Counted from the stretch's first letter, positions 8,384-17,620 are shown. The stretch is DNA of 64,000 nt from JAAXKN01 sp036261625 (GCA_036261625.1 DATAKL010000034.1:135400-199399); one strand, 5' to 3'. Notes: a model not told the origin generated them from the letters alone. Translations and numbers: made by a program.

Positions 8384-8794
8384 ATGATGCGGGTAGAAAA
8401 TACTCAAATTGTGAGTGTAAGTTATTTTCTTACATTTGTCTACTGTCGGTACCTGTTAGAACTGATGGCCGGAAATGATCCGGACGATGATGAAATGGAT
8501 GACGACGAAGAGATCATGCAGCCGGATATGGATGAGTTTACGGATGATGAGGACTTTGAAGATGAGGAGGATGATCTTTTGGACGAGGGCCTGGAAGATG
8601 AGGCTTTTGACGAGGAGGAAGAAGACGTTGATGATGAGGATGAAGACCTTGATGATGAGGATGAAGACCTTGATGATGACGATGAAGATTTTGATGAAGA
8701 TGAAGACTTTGACGAGGATGAAATCGAGGGCGACTTCGATATAGATGAAGATGAGGACGAGGATGATTTTGAAGATGATGAGGATTTGAAATAA
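8384..8794 (+). CDS. Extremely acidic Asp/Glu-rich protein of unknown function
   Basis: A 136-aa product in which about 77 of the last 108 residues are Asp or Glu, with only scattered Phe, Leu, Ile and Met. The first 27 residues are different: hydrophobic and aromatic (VSVSYFLTFVYCRYLLEL). The start at 8384 is favoured by a GGAGG site at 8372-8376. The Met at 8465 would remove the hydrophobic part but has no ribosome site. The coding sequence contains 21-bp tandem repeats (8630-8692). It is placed 19 bases before a YciF-like gene and follows another. I do not recognise a domain. A polyanionic, disordered, cation-binding or protein-protecting role is only inference. Acidic composition is preserved across synonymous third-position changes, which supports real translation. 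Confidence 0.65.
   Translation: MMRVENTQIVSVSYFLTFVYCRYLLELMAGNDPDDDEMDDDEEIMQPDMDEFTDDEDFEDEEDDLLDEGLEDEAFDEEEEDVDDEDEDLDDEDEDLDDDDEDFDEDEDFDEDEIEGDFDIDEDEDEDDFEDDEDLK
8630..8692 (+). repeat. 21-bp tandem repeat inside the acidic protein gene
   Basis: A 21-bp unit coding for DDEDEDL is perfectly repeated at 8630-8650 and 8651-8671, followed by a diverged third copy (8672-8692, DDDDEDF). The length is a multiple of three, so copy changes would leave the frame intact. Confidence 0.85.
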
Positions 8795-8813
8795 AGACAA
8801 GGAAGGAATTGTT

Positions 8814-9314
8814 ATGGCAATAAAATCAATGCACGACCTTTTGGTGGATTCAGTAAAGGATATATACTATGCTGAAAAGCAGGTGTTAAAATCAATGCCG
8901 AGGATGATAAAGAAATTATCATCCAATAACGTAAAAAAGGCATTTGAACAGCATTCGAAGGAAACCGAGAAACAGATTGCAAGACTTGAAAAGGTTTTCA
9001 GAGAGCTCAATATGGCGCCCAAGGCAAAGAAGTGCCCTGCTATCGACGGTATAATTCAGGAAGGCAGGGAAATAATGGATGAGATCGATAATCCCAATAT
9101 AATGGATGCTGCAATTATTGCCGCCGCACAGAAGATTGAACACTACGAGATTACTTCTTACGGCACAGCCAGAACTTTCGCAAATCATCTCGGGATGAAC
9201 AAACTGGCCGGCCTGCTGCAGAATACACTTGATGAAGAGTATGCAACGGACGACAAGCTGACACAGATGGCGCAGAGCGAAGTCAACGTTGAAGCTGTGG
9301 AGGCGAGCTACTAG
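8814..9314 (+). CDS. YciE/YciF-like ferritin-fold protein (DUF892), copy 2
   Basis: A 166-aa paralogue of the product at 7613. It shares the same layout: an N-terminal helix with KDIYYAEKQVLKSMPRM, the motif AAAQKIEHYEITSYGTARTF and a C-terminal TLDEEYATDDKLTQMA. The conserved Glu/His pattern for a ferritin-type metal site is intact. The ATG follows AAGGAAGG. It starts 19 bases after the acidic protein gene, so both probably share one transcript. The inverted repeat at 9373-9414 may end the unit. Confidence 0.88.
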   Translation: MAIKSMHDLLVDSVKDIYYAEKQVLKSMPRMIKKLSSNNVKKAFEQHSKETEKQIARLEKVFRELNMAPKAKKCPAIDGIIQEGREIMDEIDNPNIMDAAIIAAAQKIEHYEITSYGTARTFANHLGMNKLAGLLQNTLDEEYATDDKLTQMAQSEVNVEAVEASY

Positions 9315-9372
9315 CCTGGTCCTTTGCCGAAAAGAAATTTCGGAATACCCATTTAGTGACTCCTATAATATC

Positions 9373-9414
9373 TGCTTCTAATTGAATTTGTTGCAACAGA
9401 TTTAATTAGAAGCA
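9373..9414 (+). terminator. Inverted repeat, possible terminator after YciF copy 2
   Basis: TGCTTCTAATT (9373-9383) and its exact complement AATTAGAAGCA (9404-9414) flank a 20-base loop that itself contains TGTTGCAACA. A T-rich run GTTCTTTTTG follows. The stem is AT-rich and the loop long, so termination is plausible but weak; a binding site is the alternative. Confidence 0.5.
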
Positions 9415-9628
9415 GTTCTTTTTGTGCAGCTCTTTTTCAGTGAAGCATTGTAAAATCAATATAGAAAAAAGGAAAGCTTTTTTGTACAGCCTCACAGAGC
9501 ACTCTAAATGAAACGTATTTATCAGTAGATTTTTATAGCTTTATTTATTTATAATAATTAAACGGCGCATTCTGCCCTGTAAACAGAAGGCATCCGGAAA
9601 ATTTCATTTCGGGCGGCAGTGCAGCTTA

Positions 9629-9642
9629 TTATCAGCTGATAA
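9629..9642. promoter_or_regulatory. 14-bp perfect palindrome upstream of treS, possible operator
   Basis: TTATCAGCTGATAA is a perfect palindrome 68 bases before the treS start, and a partial half-site (TATCAGCAG) follows at once. The position is right for an operator of the trehalose operon. The binding protein is unknown. Confidence 0.35.
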
Positions 9643-9709
9643 CTATCAGCAGTTTTATCGTAAGTCTCATAGCTGAAGGGGAAACTATTTTGTCTGGAAG
9701 GAGAATTTA

Positions 9710-12700
9710 ATGGCCGCCGATGGGAAGTTCCTGGATGATAATCCATTGTGGTATAAAGATGGAATTATTTATCAGGTGCACGTAAAAGCATTCCGCGACA
9801 GCAATAACGACGGAATCGGAGATTTCCGTGGGCTACTGGAAAAACTGGATTATATTGAAAGCCTTGGAGTTACAACTATATGGCTGCTTCCATTTTATCC
9901 GTCTCCCCTTAGAGACGACGGTTATGATATAGCAGATTACTACAATATTCATCCCCAGTACGGGATACTGGAGGATTTTAAGGACTTCCTCAAAGAATCG
10001 CACCGGCGCGGCATCAGGGTCATTACTGAGCTCGTCTTAAATCACACTTCAGACCAGCACAGATGGTTCCAGCTCTCCAGGATCAGCAAACCGGGTTCTC
10101 TGCAGAGGGATTATTACGTCTGGAGCGACACGCCTGAAAAGTACAAGGATGCCAGAATTATATTCGGCGACTTTGAAACTTCGAACTGGTCGTGGGATCC
10201 CGTAGCCAGGGCGTACTACTGGCACCGCTTCTATGCGCATCAGCCGGATCTTAATTTCGATAATCCTCACGTCCATAAGGCTCTTTTCCGCGTAGTGGAT
10301 TTCTGGTTTGACATGGGTGTAGACGGACTCAGGCTGGATGCCGTGCCCTACCTCTATGAGCGTGAAGGTACGGACTGTGAAAACCTTCCGGAGACGCACG
10401 AGTTCTTAAAGAGTCTTAATGCATACGTGAAAAAGAGATTTAAGAACAGGATGCTTTTGGCCGAGGCCAACCAGTGGCCCGAAGATGCGGTGGAATATTT
10501 CGGAGGCGGAGATGAATGCCAGATGGCATTCCATTTCCCGCTCATGCCGAGGCTGTTCATGTCGCTTCAGATGGAAGACCGTTTTCCCATAATAGATATT
10601 CTGGAGCAGACCCCGGCCATTCCAGTGACCTGCCAATGGGCAATGTTCCTTAGAAACCATGATGAACTGACACTTGAAATGGTTACAGACGAGGAACGCG
10701 ACTATATGTACAGATTCTATGCAAAGGATAACCGAGCCAGAATCAATCTCGGCATCAGGCGCCGCCTGGCTCCCCTGGTTGATAATAACCGCAGAAAGAT
10801 TGAACTGCTTAATATTCTTCTTTTTTCATTTCCCGGAACACCCATAATCTATTATGGCGACGAGATTGGAATGGGGGACAATTACTACCTGGGCGACCGC
10901 AATGGAGTAAGAACGCCAATGCAGTGGTCGCCTGACAGGAATGCGGGGTTTTCGGATGCCAATCCGCAGAAGCTTTTCCTGCCCGTAATAATTGATCCAG
11001 AATACCACTACGAAGCTGTAAATGTGGAGGTGCAGGAAAGGAGTTCTTCAAGCCTGCTCTGGTGGATGAAAAGGGCCATTGCGGTCAGGAAAAGCCATAA
11101 GGCCTTCGGGCGGGGAACGCTTGAATTTCTTTCGCCGGCAAATCCCAAGGTGCTTGCTTTCGTAAGGAAATATGAGTCGGAAGCGATCCTTGTAGTTGTA
11201 AACCTTTCCAGGTTCCCTCAGGTGGCCGAACTGGATATGACAAAGTATAAGGGCTTCAGCCCTGTCGAGGCCTTCAGCAGAAACAAATTCCCCATAATCG
11301 GGGAAACCTCCTACATGCTTACATTAAATCCCTATGACTATTACTGGTTTATTCTTGAACAGGAAGAGGCTCTGGTTCCTACCGAGGGGAAAAAGATCCC
11401 TGAAATCAGCGTAAAAGGAAGCTGGAAAAATATTCTGAAAGGGGAGATAAGGGCGATCTTTGAGGATACGATCTTAAACCACTATGTAAAGCAGTGTGAG
11501 TGGTTTGATGGTGACCCCTTAAGAGTCCAGAATGTAAAGATCGAAGATGAAATACATATTCCGGATACTTCAGGTAACGAGGTGCTGCTTATAGTAAAAG
11601 TCAGCTACCTGGACAGGGTTCCGGAGCTTTATCTTCTTCCTGTCTCGGCAGGAGGTGATGAAAATGCAAGGAAGATATCGCAGTCATTCCCGAATGCCGC
11701 CATTGCATGTCTTAATACTGATGGGCAGCTTCATACACTTTACGACGGCATTTATGATGATACATTCCGCCAGGAATTCCTGAAGATGCTCTTACGCAGG
11801 CGCAACATTCAAGGTGAGTCCGGCGGAGAACTCAAGGCGAGCATTGAAAAAAGGATAAAGAGCATTTTCTCGGGCGGCAGGATCTATACATCCTCGCAGG
11901 TGCAGAGAATGGATAAAAGAAATATAAATCTTCTCTATGGCGAGAGCCTGACCGTAAAGCTCTACAGAAAGCTCGAAGAAGGGGTAAACCCCGGGGTTGA
12001 AATACTAAAGCTTTTGACTGAGAGGACAGGCTTTGATAATATTCCTCCCTACGGAGGAGCAATAATGTATTTCAGGAACAATCTTCCGCCGGTAACCCTG
12101 GGAGTGCTTAAGGAGTTTGTGGTATACCAGAGCGACGGATACTCTTACATAATTGACGTTGTCAAGAAGCATTTTGATAATGTGCTGGCCTTACAGAGTG
12201 ATAAGGCAGGGGGACTTCCCGTAATATCTTCCTTTCTCTCGGAACTCGCCCAGCTGAAAGCATCGCCCTATTTTAGTGAGATCGTCGAGAGGATCAATAT
12301 CGAAATGGTCAGCCTCCTTGGAAAAAGAACTGGGGAAATGCACCTGGCACTTTATTCATTGATGGATGATCCGGCATTCAGCCCTGAGGCATTTTCGATG
12401 CTTTATCAGAGGTCCATTTACCAGTCGGTAAGGAGCCTCCTGAGGAGCACATACAGGCTCTTAAACAGAAATATACCATTTATGCCTGAAGATCTGAAGA
12501 AAGAGGCAAATGGGCTTCTTGCGCTTGAACAGCCGCTTTTGTCCTTTGTATCAAAAATACTGGCCGCAAAACTTCCGGCTAAGAAGATCCGTATTCACGG
12601 CGATTACCATTTAGGTCAGGTGCTCTTTACAGGAAAGGACTTTGTGATAACCAATTTCGAGGGGCCGGAAAACCAGTCCGTAAGTGAAAGAAAGCTTAAA

Positions 12701-13078
12701 CGCTCCCCGCTAAGGGATGCCGCAGGAATGATCTGGTCTTTCCATTACGCCGCTTATACAGCACTGCTTGAGTATAAATCCTCGCGCTCAGAGGACATCT
12801 CGCTCCTGGAATCTTTTGCCGAGCAGTGGTGGCTCTGGATGGGAAGTGCCTTCATGCAGTCCTACTATGACACAGTACAGCAGACAGGGCTTCTGCCGCC
12901 GGGGAAGGATGATCTGGAATATATGCTGCACGTCTATCTGCTGGAGAAAAAGCTGAGTGAACTTCATTATGCTCTGTCAAAACACCTGGACGAAGCCTAC
13001 ATCCCGATAAAGGGGATCGAATATTTCTCCAGGTTTATTCTGAAGGAAGGGAGACATGAAAACTCCCTGAAAACCTAA
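9710..13078 (+). CDS. treS: Trehalose synthase / maltokinase fusion (TreS-Mak)
   Basis: A 1122-aa bifunctional cytoplasmic enzyme. Residues about 10-545 are a GH13 trehalose synthase that interconverts trehalose and maltose: start motif DGIIYQVHVKAFRDSNNDGI, nucleophile D210 in LRLDAVP, acid/base E252 in LLAEANQWPED, and D318 in RNHDEL. Residues about 575-1115 are a maltokinase-like domain, which normally phosphorylates maltose to maltose-1-phosphate for GlgE. It keeps the catalytic HGDYHLGQ (H963-D965), but the following motif reads TNFEGPE where the family usually has DFEGEP, so the metal-binding Asp is Asn982. Kinase activity is therefore uncertain. The gene heads an operon with treZ, a GH57 enzyme and treY. 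No glgE lies in the window. Confidence 0.93.
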   Translation: MAADGKFLDDNPLWYKDGIIYQVHVKAFRDSNNDGIGDFRGLLEKLDYIESLGVTTIWLLPFYPSPLRDDGYDIADYYNIHPQYGILEDFKDFLKESHRRGIRVITELVLNHTSDQHRWFQLSRISKPGSLQRDYYVWSDTPEKYKDARIIFGDFETSNWSWDPVARAYYWHRFYAHQPDLNFDNPHVHKALFRVVDFWFDMGVDGLRLDAVPYLYEREGTDCENLPETHEFLKSLNAYVKKRFKNRMLLAEANQWPEDAVEYFGGGDECQMAFHFPLMPRLFMSLQMEDRFPIIDILEQTPAIPVTCQWAMFLRNHDELTLEMVTDEERDYMYRFYAKDNRARINLGIRRRLAPLVDNNRRKIELLNILLFSFPGTPIIYYGDEIGMGDNYYLGDRNGVRTPMQWSPDRNAGFSDANPQKLFLPVIIDPEYHYEAVNVEVQERSSSSLLWWMKRAIAVRKSHKAFGRGTLEFLSPANPKVLAFVRKYESEAILVVVNLSRFPQVAELDMTKYKGFSPVEAFSRNKFPIIGETSYMLTLNPYDYYWFILEQEEALVPTEGKKIPEISVKGSWKNILKGEIRAIFEDTILNHYVKQCEWFDGDPLRVQNVKIEDEIHIPDTSGNEVLLIVKVSYLDRVPELYLLPVSAGGDENARKISQSFPNAAIACLNTDGQLHTLYDGIYDDTFRQEFLKMLLRRRNIQGESGGELKASIEKRIKSIFSGGRIYTSSQVQRMDKRNINLLYGESLTVKLYRKLEEGVNPGVEILKLLTERTGFDNIPPYGGAIMYFRNNLPPVTLGVLKEFVVYQSDGYSYIIDVVKKHFDNVLALQSDKAGGLPVISSFLSELAQLKASPYFSEIVERINIEMVSLLGKRTGEMHLALYSLMDDPAFSPEAFSMLYQRSIYQSVRSLLRSTYRLLNRNIPFMPEDLKKEANGLLALEQPLLSFVSKILAAKLPAKKIRIHGDYHLGQVLFTGKDFVITNFEGPENQSVSERKLKRSPLRDAAGMIWSFHYAAYTALLEYKSSRSEDISLLESFAEQWWLWMGSAFMQSYYDTVQQTGLLPPGKDDLEYMLHVYLLEKKLSELHYALSKHLDEAYIPIKGIEYFSRFILKEGRHENSLKT

Positions 13079-13157
13079 GCCATCATGCGGCAGTAAGTTG
13101 ACGGCGGTAGTTTATTGCCAGTATAAGTTATTTGTAAGATTTTTTTTTAGGTGGGTT

Positions 13158-14990
13158 ATGAGAATAGGCGCAGACTATTCAGGTTCTGGGAAATGTGAGT
13201 TTGTGGTTTGGTCACCAGTTGCAGAAAAAATGGAAGTTAAAATCCTTGACGGCAAGCAACGGATTATCCCAATGCACAGGGATGAAGAATTCTATTGGAA
13301 AGCTGAGGCGGAAAATATAAAACCGGGGCAGCATTATTTCTACAGGATCAACGGCGAAACTGACCGCAGCGATCCGGCAAGCAATTCGCAGCCCATGGAT
13401 GTGCACGGCCCTTCTGAAATTATAGACCACAGTGCATATAAATGGACGGATAACGCCTGGCAGGGCATTCCGTTAACAAATTATATTATCTACGAAATGC
13501 ATATAGGGACTTTTACCCCTGAGGGAACTTTTGATGCGGCGGCCGGGAGGCTTAACGACCTCAAAACGCTTGGCATTACAGCAGTTGAGATAATGCCAGT
13601 TTCCCAGTTTCCGGGAGAAAGAAACTGGGGATACGACGGGGTTTATCCCTTTGCGGTGCAAAGTTCATACGGCGGTGTAAAAGGACTGAAACATTTTGTA
13701 GATGAGTGCCACAGCAAGGGGCTGGCAGTAGTACTTGACGTGGTCTATAACCATTTCGGTCCTGCCGGCAATTACCTGCACAGCTACGGTCCTTATTTTA
13801 CTTCAAAATACAGGACTCCCTGGGGGGATGCTGTTAATTTTGATGAGGAATATAGCGACGGCGTAAGAAATTACTTTATTGAAAATGTCCTCTACTGGTT
13901 CAGAAATTTTCATATCGACTCGCTCAGGCTGGATGCAGTTCACAGCATGTATGACTTCAGTGCAAAGCATATTCTTGAGGAAATGACGGAGCTGACGGAT
14001 CACTTCTCAAAGGCAGAAGGGAAAAAGCATTTCCTAATACTTGAAAGCGACTTGAACGACGTAAGAGTAATCAACCCTCGGGAGATCGGCGGCTACGGCT
14101 GCCATGCGCAGTGGAGCGACGACTTTCATCACGCACTTCATACCCTTCTTACGGGTGAAAAGTCGGGCTACTACATGGATTTCGGGAAAGTCTCTGATAT
14201 GGCTAAAGCCCTGAAAGGAAGCTTTATCTATACGGGGCAGTTTTCCCGTTCGCGCAAAAGAAGGCACGGCAATGATCCCTCCGAAAGGCACACATTTCAG
14301 TTTGTTGTCAGCACACAGAATCACGACCAGATTGGAAACAGGGCTTTTGGTGAAAGGCTCTCAAGCCTTGTCACATTTGAGGCTGCAAAGCTTGCTGCCG
14401 GGGTTATGCTCCTCTCACCTTACATTCCGATGCTGTTTATGGGGGAGGAGTACGCCGGTGACACGCCGTTCCAGTATTTCGTAAGCCACAATGATCCGGT
14501 TTTGGTAAAGGCCGTTCAGGATGGAAGAAAACAGGAGTTCAAGGCTTTCAAGTGGAAAGACGAGGTCCCCGATCCTCAGAGCGAAGAGACATTTATGAAT
14601 TCAAAACTGAATTGGAATGAAAGACTGTTAGGAAAGCATAAGGTAATGCTCGAATTCTATAAGGAGCTCATAAGGCTTAGAAATACTCTGCCGGCCCTGA
14701 AGAATTTCGACAGAAACGATATGCAGGTAAGGGAGATTGAGGAAGAGAAGGTGATCTTCTTCCACAGGTGGAAGCAAAAAAATGCTGCTTACATGATAAT
14801 GAATTTTAACGATATGGAAGTTGCAGCCTACGTGCCCACGCCGAAGGGCACATGGAAAAAGGTTTTAGATTCAGCTGATGAGAAATGGATGGGCTATGGC
14901 TCCCAAATGCCGGAAGTATTGGATAAGATGCAGGATGTTACAATTAAAGAATTCAGCTTGGCTCTTTATGAGCTTCAGGTGAAAGGATAA
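13158..14990 (+). CDS. treZ: Malto-oligosyltrehalose trehalohydrolase (TreZ)
   Basis: A 610-aa GH13 enzyme that releases trehalose from maltooligosyl-trehalose made by TreY. The ATG at 13158 has an AGGTGG ribosome site 5-6 bases upstream and gives the usual N-terminus MRIGADYSGSGKCEFVVWSP; an upstream in-frame TTG at 13098 has none. Residues 1-100 are the N-terminal beta domain. The barrel follows with GYDGVYPFAVQSSYGG, nucleophile D259 in LRLDAVHSMYDF, acid/base E296 in LILESDLNDV and D390 in TQNHDQIGNR. The DQIGNR context distinguishes TreZ from glycogen branching enzymes. Gap to the next gene is 14 bases. Confidence 0.95.
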   Translation: MRIGADYSGSGKCEFVVWSPVAEKMEVKILDGKQRIIPMHRDEEFYWKAEAENIKPGQHYFYRINGETDRSDPASNSQPMDVHGPSEIIDHSAYKWTDNAWQGIPLTNYIIYEMHIGTFTPEGTFDAAAGRLNDLKTLGITAVEIMPVSQFPGERNWGYDGVYPFAVQSSYGGVKGLKHFVDECHSKGLAVVLDVVYNHFGPAGNYLHSYGPYFTSKYRTPWGDAVNFDEEYSDGVRNYFIENVLYWFRNFHIDSLRLDAVHSMYDFSAKHILEEMTELTDHFSKAEGKKHFLILESDLNDVRVINPREIGGYGCHAQWSDDFHHALHTLLTGEKSGYYMDFGKVSDMAKALKGSFIYTGQFSRSRKRRHGNDPSERHTFQFVVSTQNHDQIGNRAFGERLSSLVTFEAAKLAAGVMLLSPYIPMLFMGEEYAGDTPFQYFVSHNDPVLVKAVQDGRKQEFKAFKWKDEVPDPQSEETFMNSKLNWNERLLGKHKVMLEFYKELIRLRNTLPALKNFDRNDMQVREIEEEKVIFFHRWKQKNAAYMIMNFNDMEVAAYVPTPKGTWKKVLDSADEKWMGYGSQMPEVLDKMQDVTIKEFSLALYELQVKG

Positions 14991-15004
14991 TTAAAGGAGA
15001 AAGA

Positions 15005-17434
15005 ATGAACAGATACGTATGTATTCACGGACACTTTTATCAGCCCCCGAGGGAGAACCCATGGCTGGAGGAAATTGAAGTACAGGATTCGGCCTACCCG
15101 TACCGCGACTGGAATGAAAGAATTACTGCCGAATGCTACAGCCCGAATACGGCTGCCCGCATTCAGGCCGGAGACGGCACGGTTCTGGACATAATTAATA
15201 ACTATACAAAAATGAGCTTTAATTTCGGACCCACGCTCTTATCCTGGATGGAGAAACACGCGCCTGACACGTATGAAAGCATTATTCAGGCTGACGTGGA
15301 AAGCCGTGAACTTTATTCCGGACACGGCTCGGCTATTGCACAGGTCTACAATCATATGATTATGCCCCTGGCCAATACGAACGACAAGCGCACGCAGGTA
15401 ATCTGGGGCATTGCAGACTTTAAGTACCGCTTCGGGCGCGATCCTGAAGGGATGTGGCTTGCTGAGACAGCAGTGGATAACGAAACTCTGGATATTCTTG
15501 CAGAGTACGGAATCAAGTTTACAATTTTGGCTCCCAGACAGGCCAAGACAATTAAACCGCTCGATTCGGATGAGTGGACGGACGTCAGTAACGCTTCAAT
15601 CGATCCCAAAATGGCATACCTCTGCAGGCTTCCCTCGGGAAGGACAATTAACCTCTTCTTCTACGACGGCCCCATATCGCAGGAGCTGGCTTTCGGCGAC
15701 CTGTTAAAAAACGGCGAAAACCTCGCCAACCGGCTTATCGGCACCTTCAGGGAAGATGACTCCCCCCAGCTGGCAAATATAGCTACTGACGGTGAAACCT
15801 ACGGCCACCATGCAAAACACGGCGATATGGCACTTGCTTACTGTCTGAGCTTTATTGAAACAAATAACCTCGCCAGGATCACGGTCTACGGCGAGTTTTT
15901 GGAGAAATATCCCCCGTCACATGAAGTCGAAATTATTGAGGATACATCCTGGAGCTGCATACACGGAATTGAAAGGTGGCGAAGCAACTGCGGCTGTAAT
16001 ACTGGACGCCCGGGCTGGGGGCAGGAATGGAGAGCCCCATTGAGGGAAGCTCTGGACTGGCTCAGGGACTCGCTTATCGGATTCTTTGAAAAAGGTGTTG
16101 CCGGCTTTACGGAGGCACCCTGGGAACTCAGAAACGATTATATAGAGGTCATCTTGGACAGAAGTCCCGAGAACCTGGATAAATTCTTCTCCCGTTTTGC
16201 TTCAGACAATCTTACAGATGAGAAGAAAACAAGAATTCTGAAGTTCCTTGAGATGGAACGCCATGCGCTTTTAATGTACACAAGCTGCGGATGGTTTTTT
16301 GACGAGATCTCGGGCATCGAGACCATTCAGGTTATAATGTACGCCGGGCGTGCAATTCAGCTGGCAAGGGAGCTTGGCGGGCCCGACCTGGAAGGCGAAT
16401 TTATTCAGCGCCTTGAGAAAGCTCCGAGCAATATTCCTGAGGTCCAGAATGGCGGACATGCCTATGAAATGTACGTTAAACCCGCCTTTATCGATATGCT
16501 CAGGGTTGCAGGCCACTTTGCCATTAAAGCCCTCTTCGAGGATAAAAAAGAAGAGGAGGGTATAGAAATGTTCAGCTACAGGGTTTCAGATGAACAGTAC
16601 GAGAAATTTGAAGCAGGCAGGCAGAAGATGATCATCGGGCGGGCACAGATGCATTCAAACATAACGCTGGAGAATTTCCAGGTCAGCTTTGCGGTTATAC
16701 ATTTTGGCGATCAGACCGTAAACGGAGGCGTAAGGCAATTTCAGGGAGATGAACCTTTCAATCTGATGAAGGAAGAGCTTAAGGAGGCATTCCAGAGATT
16801 GAATGTTGTTGAAATGGTACTCCTTCTCGATAAACACTTCGGTACCCATAATTTCACTTTGTGGCACCTCTTTAAGGATGAAAGCCGTAAGGTATTCAAC
16901 ATAATAATGCACAAGACGCTTGAGGAAATAGAGTTTTCATTCCGCCAGATCTATGAAAACCATTATCCCCTCATGCAGGCCCTTCTGGAGGCAAGACTTC
17001 CATTGCCGAAAGCAATTTCAACAGCAGTGGAGTTTGTGATCAATTCGGATATACTTAAAATCCTGCAAAACAAAGGGCCGATAAACCATGAAGAACTTAA
17101 GAGGCTCTCTGACGAGGCCAGGAAATGGTCCATTGCCATAGACACACAAAGGCTGAGCTATGTGGCTTCCAAAAGGATCAATAAACTGGCGCAGAGACTG
17201 GCTGAAAATCCGATGGATACCGGCATTATGAATGAGATGGCAGACAATCTGACCTCACTCCACCGCATTGGACTCGATATGAACCTGTGGAAAGCACAGA
17301 ATATACTGTTCTATATGGGGCAGGAGCATCTGCTGCCGATGAGGTCGAAGGCCCGGAAGGGTACCCAGTATGCAAAGAAATGGATGGAAGATTTCAGGAA
17401 ACTGGAACAGGAAATGCAGGTAAAGCTGGAGTAA
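15005..17434 (+). CDS. GH57 family glycoside hydrolase with DUF3536 domain
   Basis: An 809-aa protein. Residues 1-300 are a GH57 catalytic barrel starting with CIHGHFYQPPRENPW; the probable nucleophile is E154 in MWLAETAVD and the acid/base D262 in ATDGETYGHH. The rest is the DUF3536 domain, alpha-helical in the C-terminal half. GH57 enzymes act on alpha-glucans (amylases, 4-alpha-glucanotransferases, branching enzymes), but the specificity of the DUF3536 subgroup has not been established to my knowledge. Its place between treZ and treY points to processing of glycogen or maltodextrin for the trehalose route. Start codon follows AAAGGAG. No signal peptide, so cytoplasmic. Confidence 0.88.
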   Translation: MNRYVCIHGHFYQPPRENPWLEEIEVQDSAYPYRDWNERITAECYSPNTAARIQAGDGTVLDIINNYTKMSFNFGPTLLSWMEKHAPDTYESIIQADVESRELYSGHGSAIAQVYNHMIMPLANTNDKRTQVIWGIADFKYRFGRDPEGMWLAETAVDNETLDILAEYGIKFTILAPRQAKTIKPLDSDEWTDVSNASIDPKMAYLCRLPSGRTINLFFYDGPISQELAFGDLLKNGENLANRLIGTFREDDSPQLANIATDGETYGHHAKHGDMALAYCLSFIETNNLARITVYGEFLEKYPPSHEVEIIEDTSWSCIHGIERWRSNCGCNTGRPGWGQEWRAPLREALDWLRDSLIGFFEKGVAGFTEAPWELRNDYIEVILDRSPENLDKFFSRFASDNLTDEKKTRILKFLEMERHALLMYTSCGWFFDEISGIETIQVIMYAGRAIQLARELGGPDLEGEFIQRLEKAPSNIPEVQNGGHAYEMYVKPAFIDMLRVAGHFAIKALFEDKKEEEGIEMFSYRVSDEQYEKFEAGRQKMIIGRAQMHSNITLENFQVSFAVIHFGDQTVNGGVRQFQGDEPFNLMKEELKEAFQRLNVVEMVLLLDKHFGTHNFTLWHLFKDESRKVFNIIMHKTLEEIEFSFRQIYENHYPLMQALLEARLPLPKAISTAVEFVINSDILKILQNKGPINHEELKRLSDEARKWSIAIDTQRLSYVASKRINKLAQRLAENPMDTGIMNEMADNLTSLHRIGLDMNLWKAQNILFYMGQEHLLPMRSKARKGTQYAKKWMEDFRKLEQEMQVKLE

Positions 17435-17478
17435 AGTGTTCAGGCACCGGCTCAAAATTATATTCTCTTTCTGCGGCA

Positions 17479-17536
17479 GAAGACCTCAGATGGTGAGGTC
17501 TTCAGATGGTGAGGTCTTCAGATGGTGAGGTCTTCT
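17479..17536 (+). terminator. Hairpin with three interchangeable 3' arms after the GH57 gene
   Basis: The arm GAAGACCTCA (17479-17488) is complementary to TGAGGTCTTC, which occurs three times downstream (17494-17503, 17510-17519, 17526-17535) because of the 16-bp tandem repeat. Any one of three hairpins can form, the nearest with a 5-base loop. Only a short T-rich tail (TCTGTCTTAT) follows, so termination is weak at best; attenuation between GH57 and treY is possible. Confidence 0.5.
17486..17533 (+). repeat. Three perfect tandem copies of a 16-bp unit
   Basis: TCAGATGGTGAGGTCT is repeated at 17486-17501, 17502-17517 and 17518-17533 without a mismatch. It sits in the 186-bp gap between the GH57 gene and treY, and each copy adds a complementary arm to the hairpin described there. 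Confidence 0.92.
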
Positions 17537-17620
17537 GTCTTATAAATCAACTACTTTCTAATCAGGGATGAAAAACTCCCCGACAGGACTTTTCATCCAA
17601 AAGCGAGGCTTGCAAAATAT

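Larger units (their letters stand above)
9315..9709 (+). other. Intergenic region before the trehalose operon
   Basis: No gene is visible in these 395 bases. The region contains a long inverted repeat (9373-9414), an A/T hairpin AAAAAAG-CTTTTTT near 9464-9483, a TATAAT-like hexamer at 9550-9555 without a good -35 partner, and a 14-bp palindrome at 9629-9642. A GGAAGGAG ribosome site precedes the treS start. Confidence 0.6.

Noticed and set aside
17486..17533. Possible CRISPR array
   Set aside because: The three 16-bp units are directly adjacent with no spacers, and no cas gene is present in the window.
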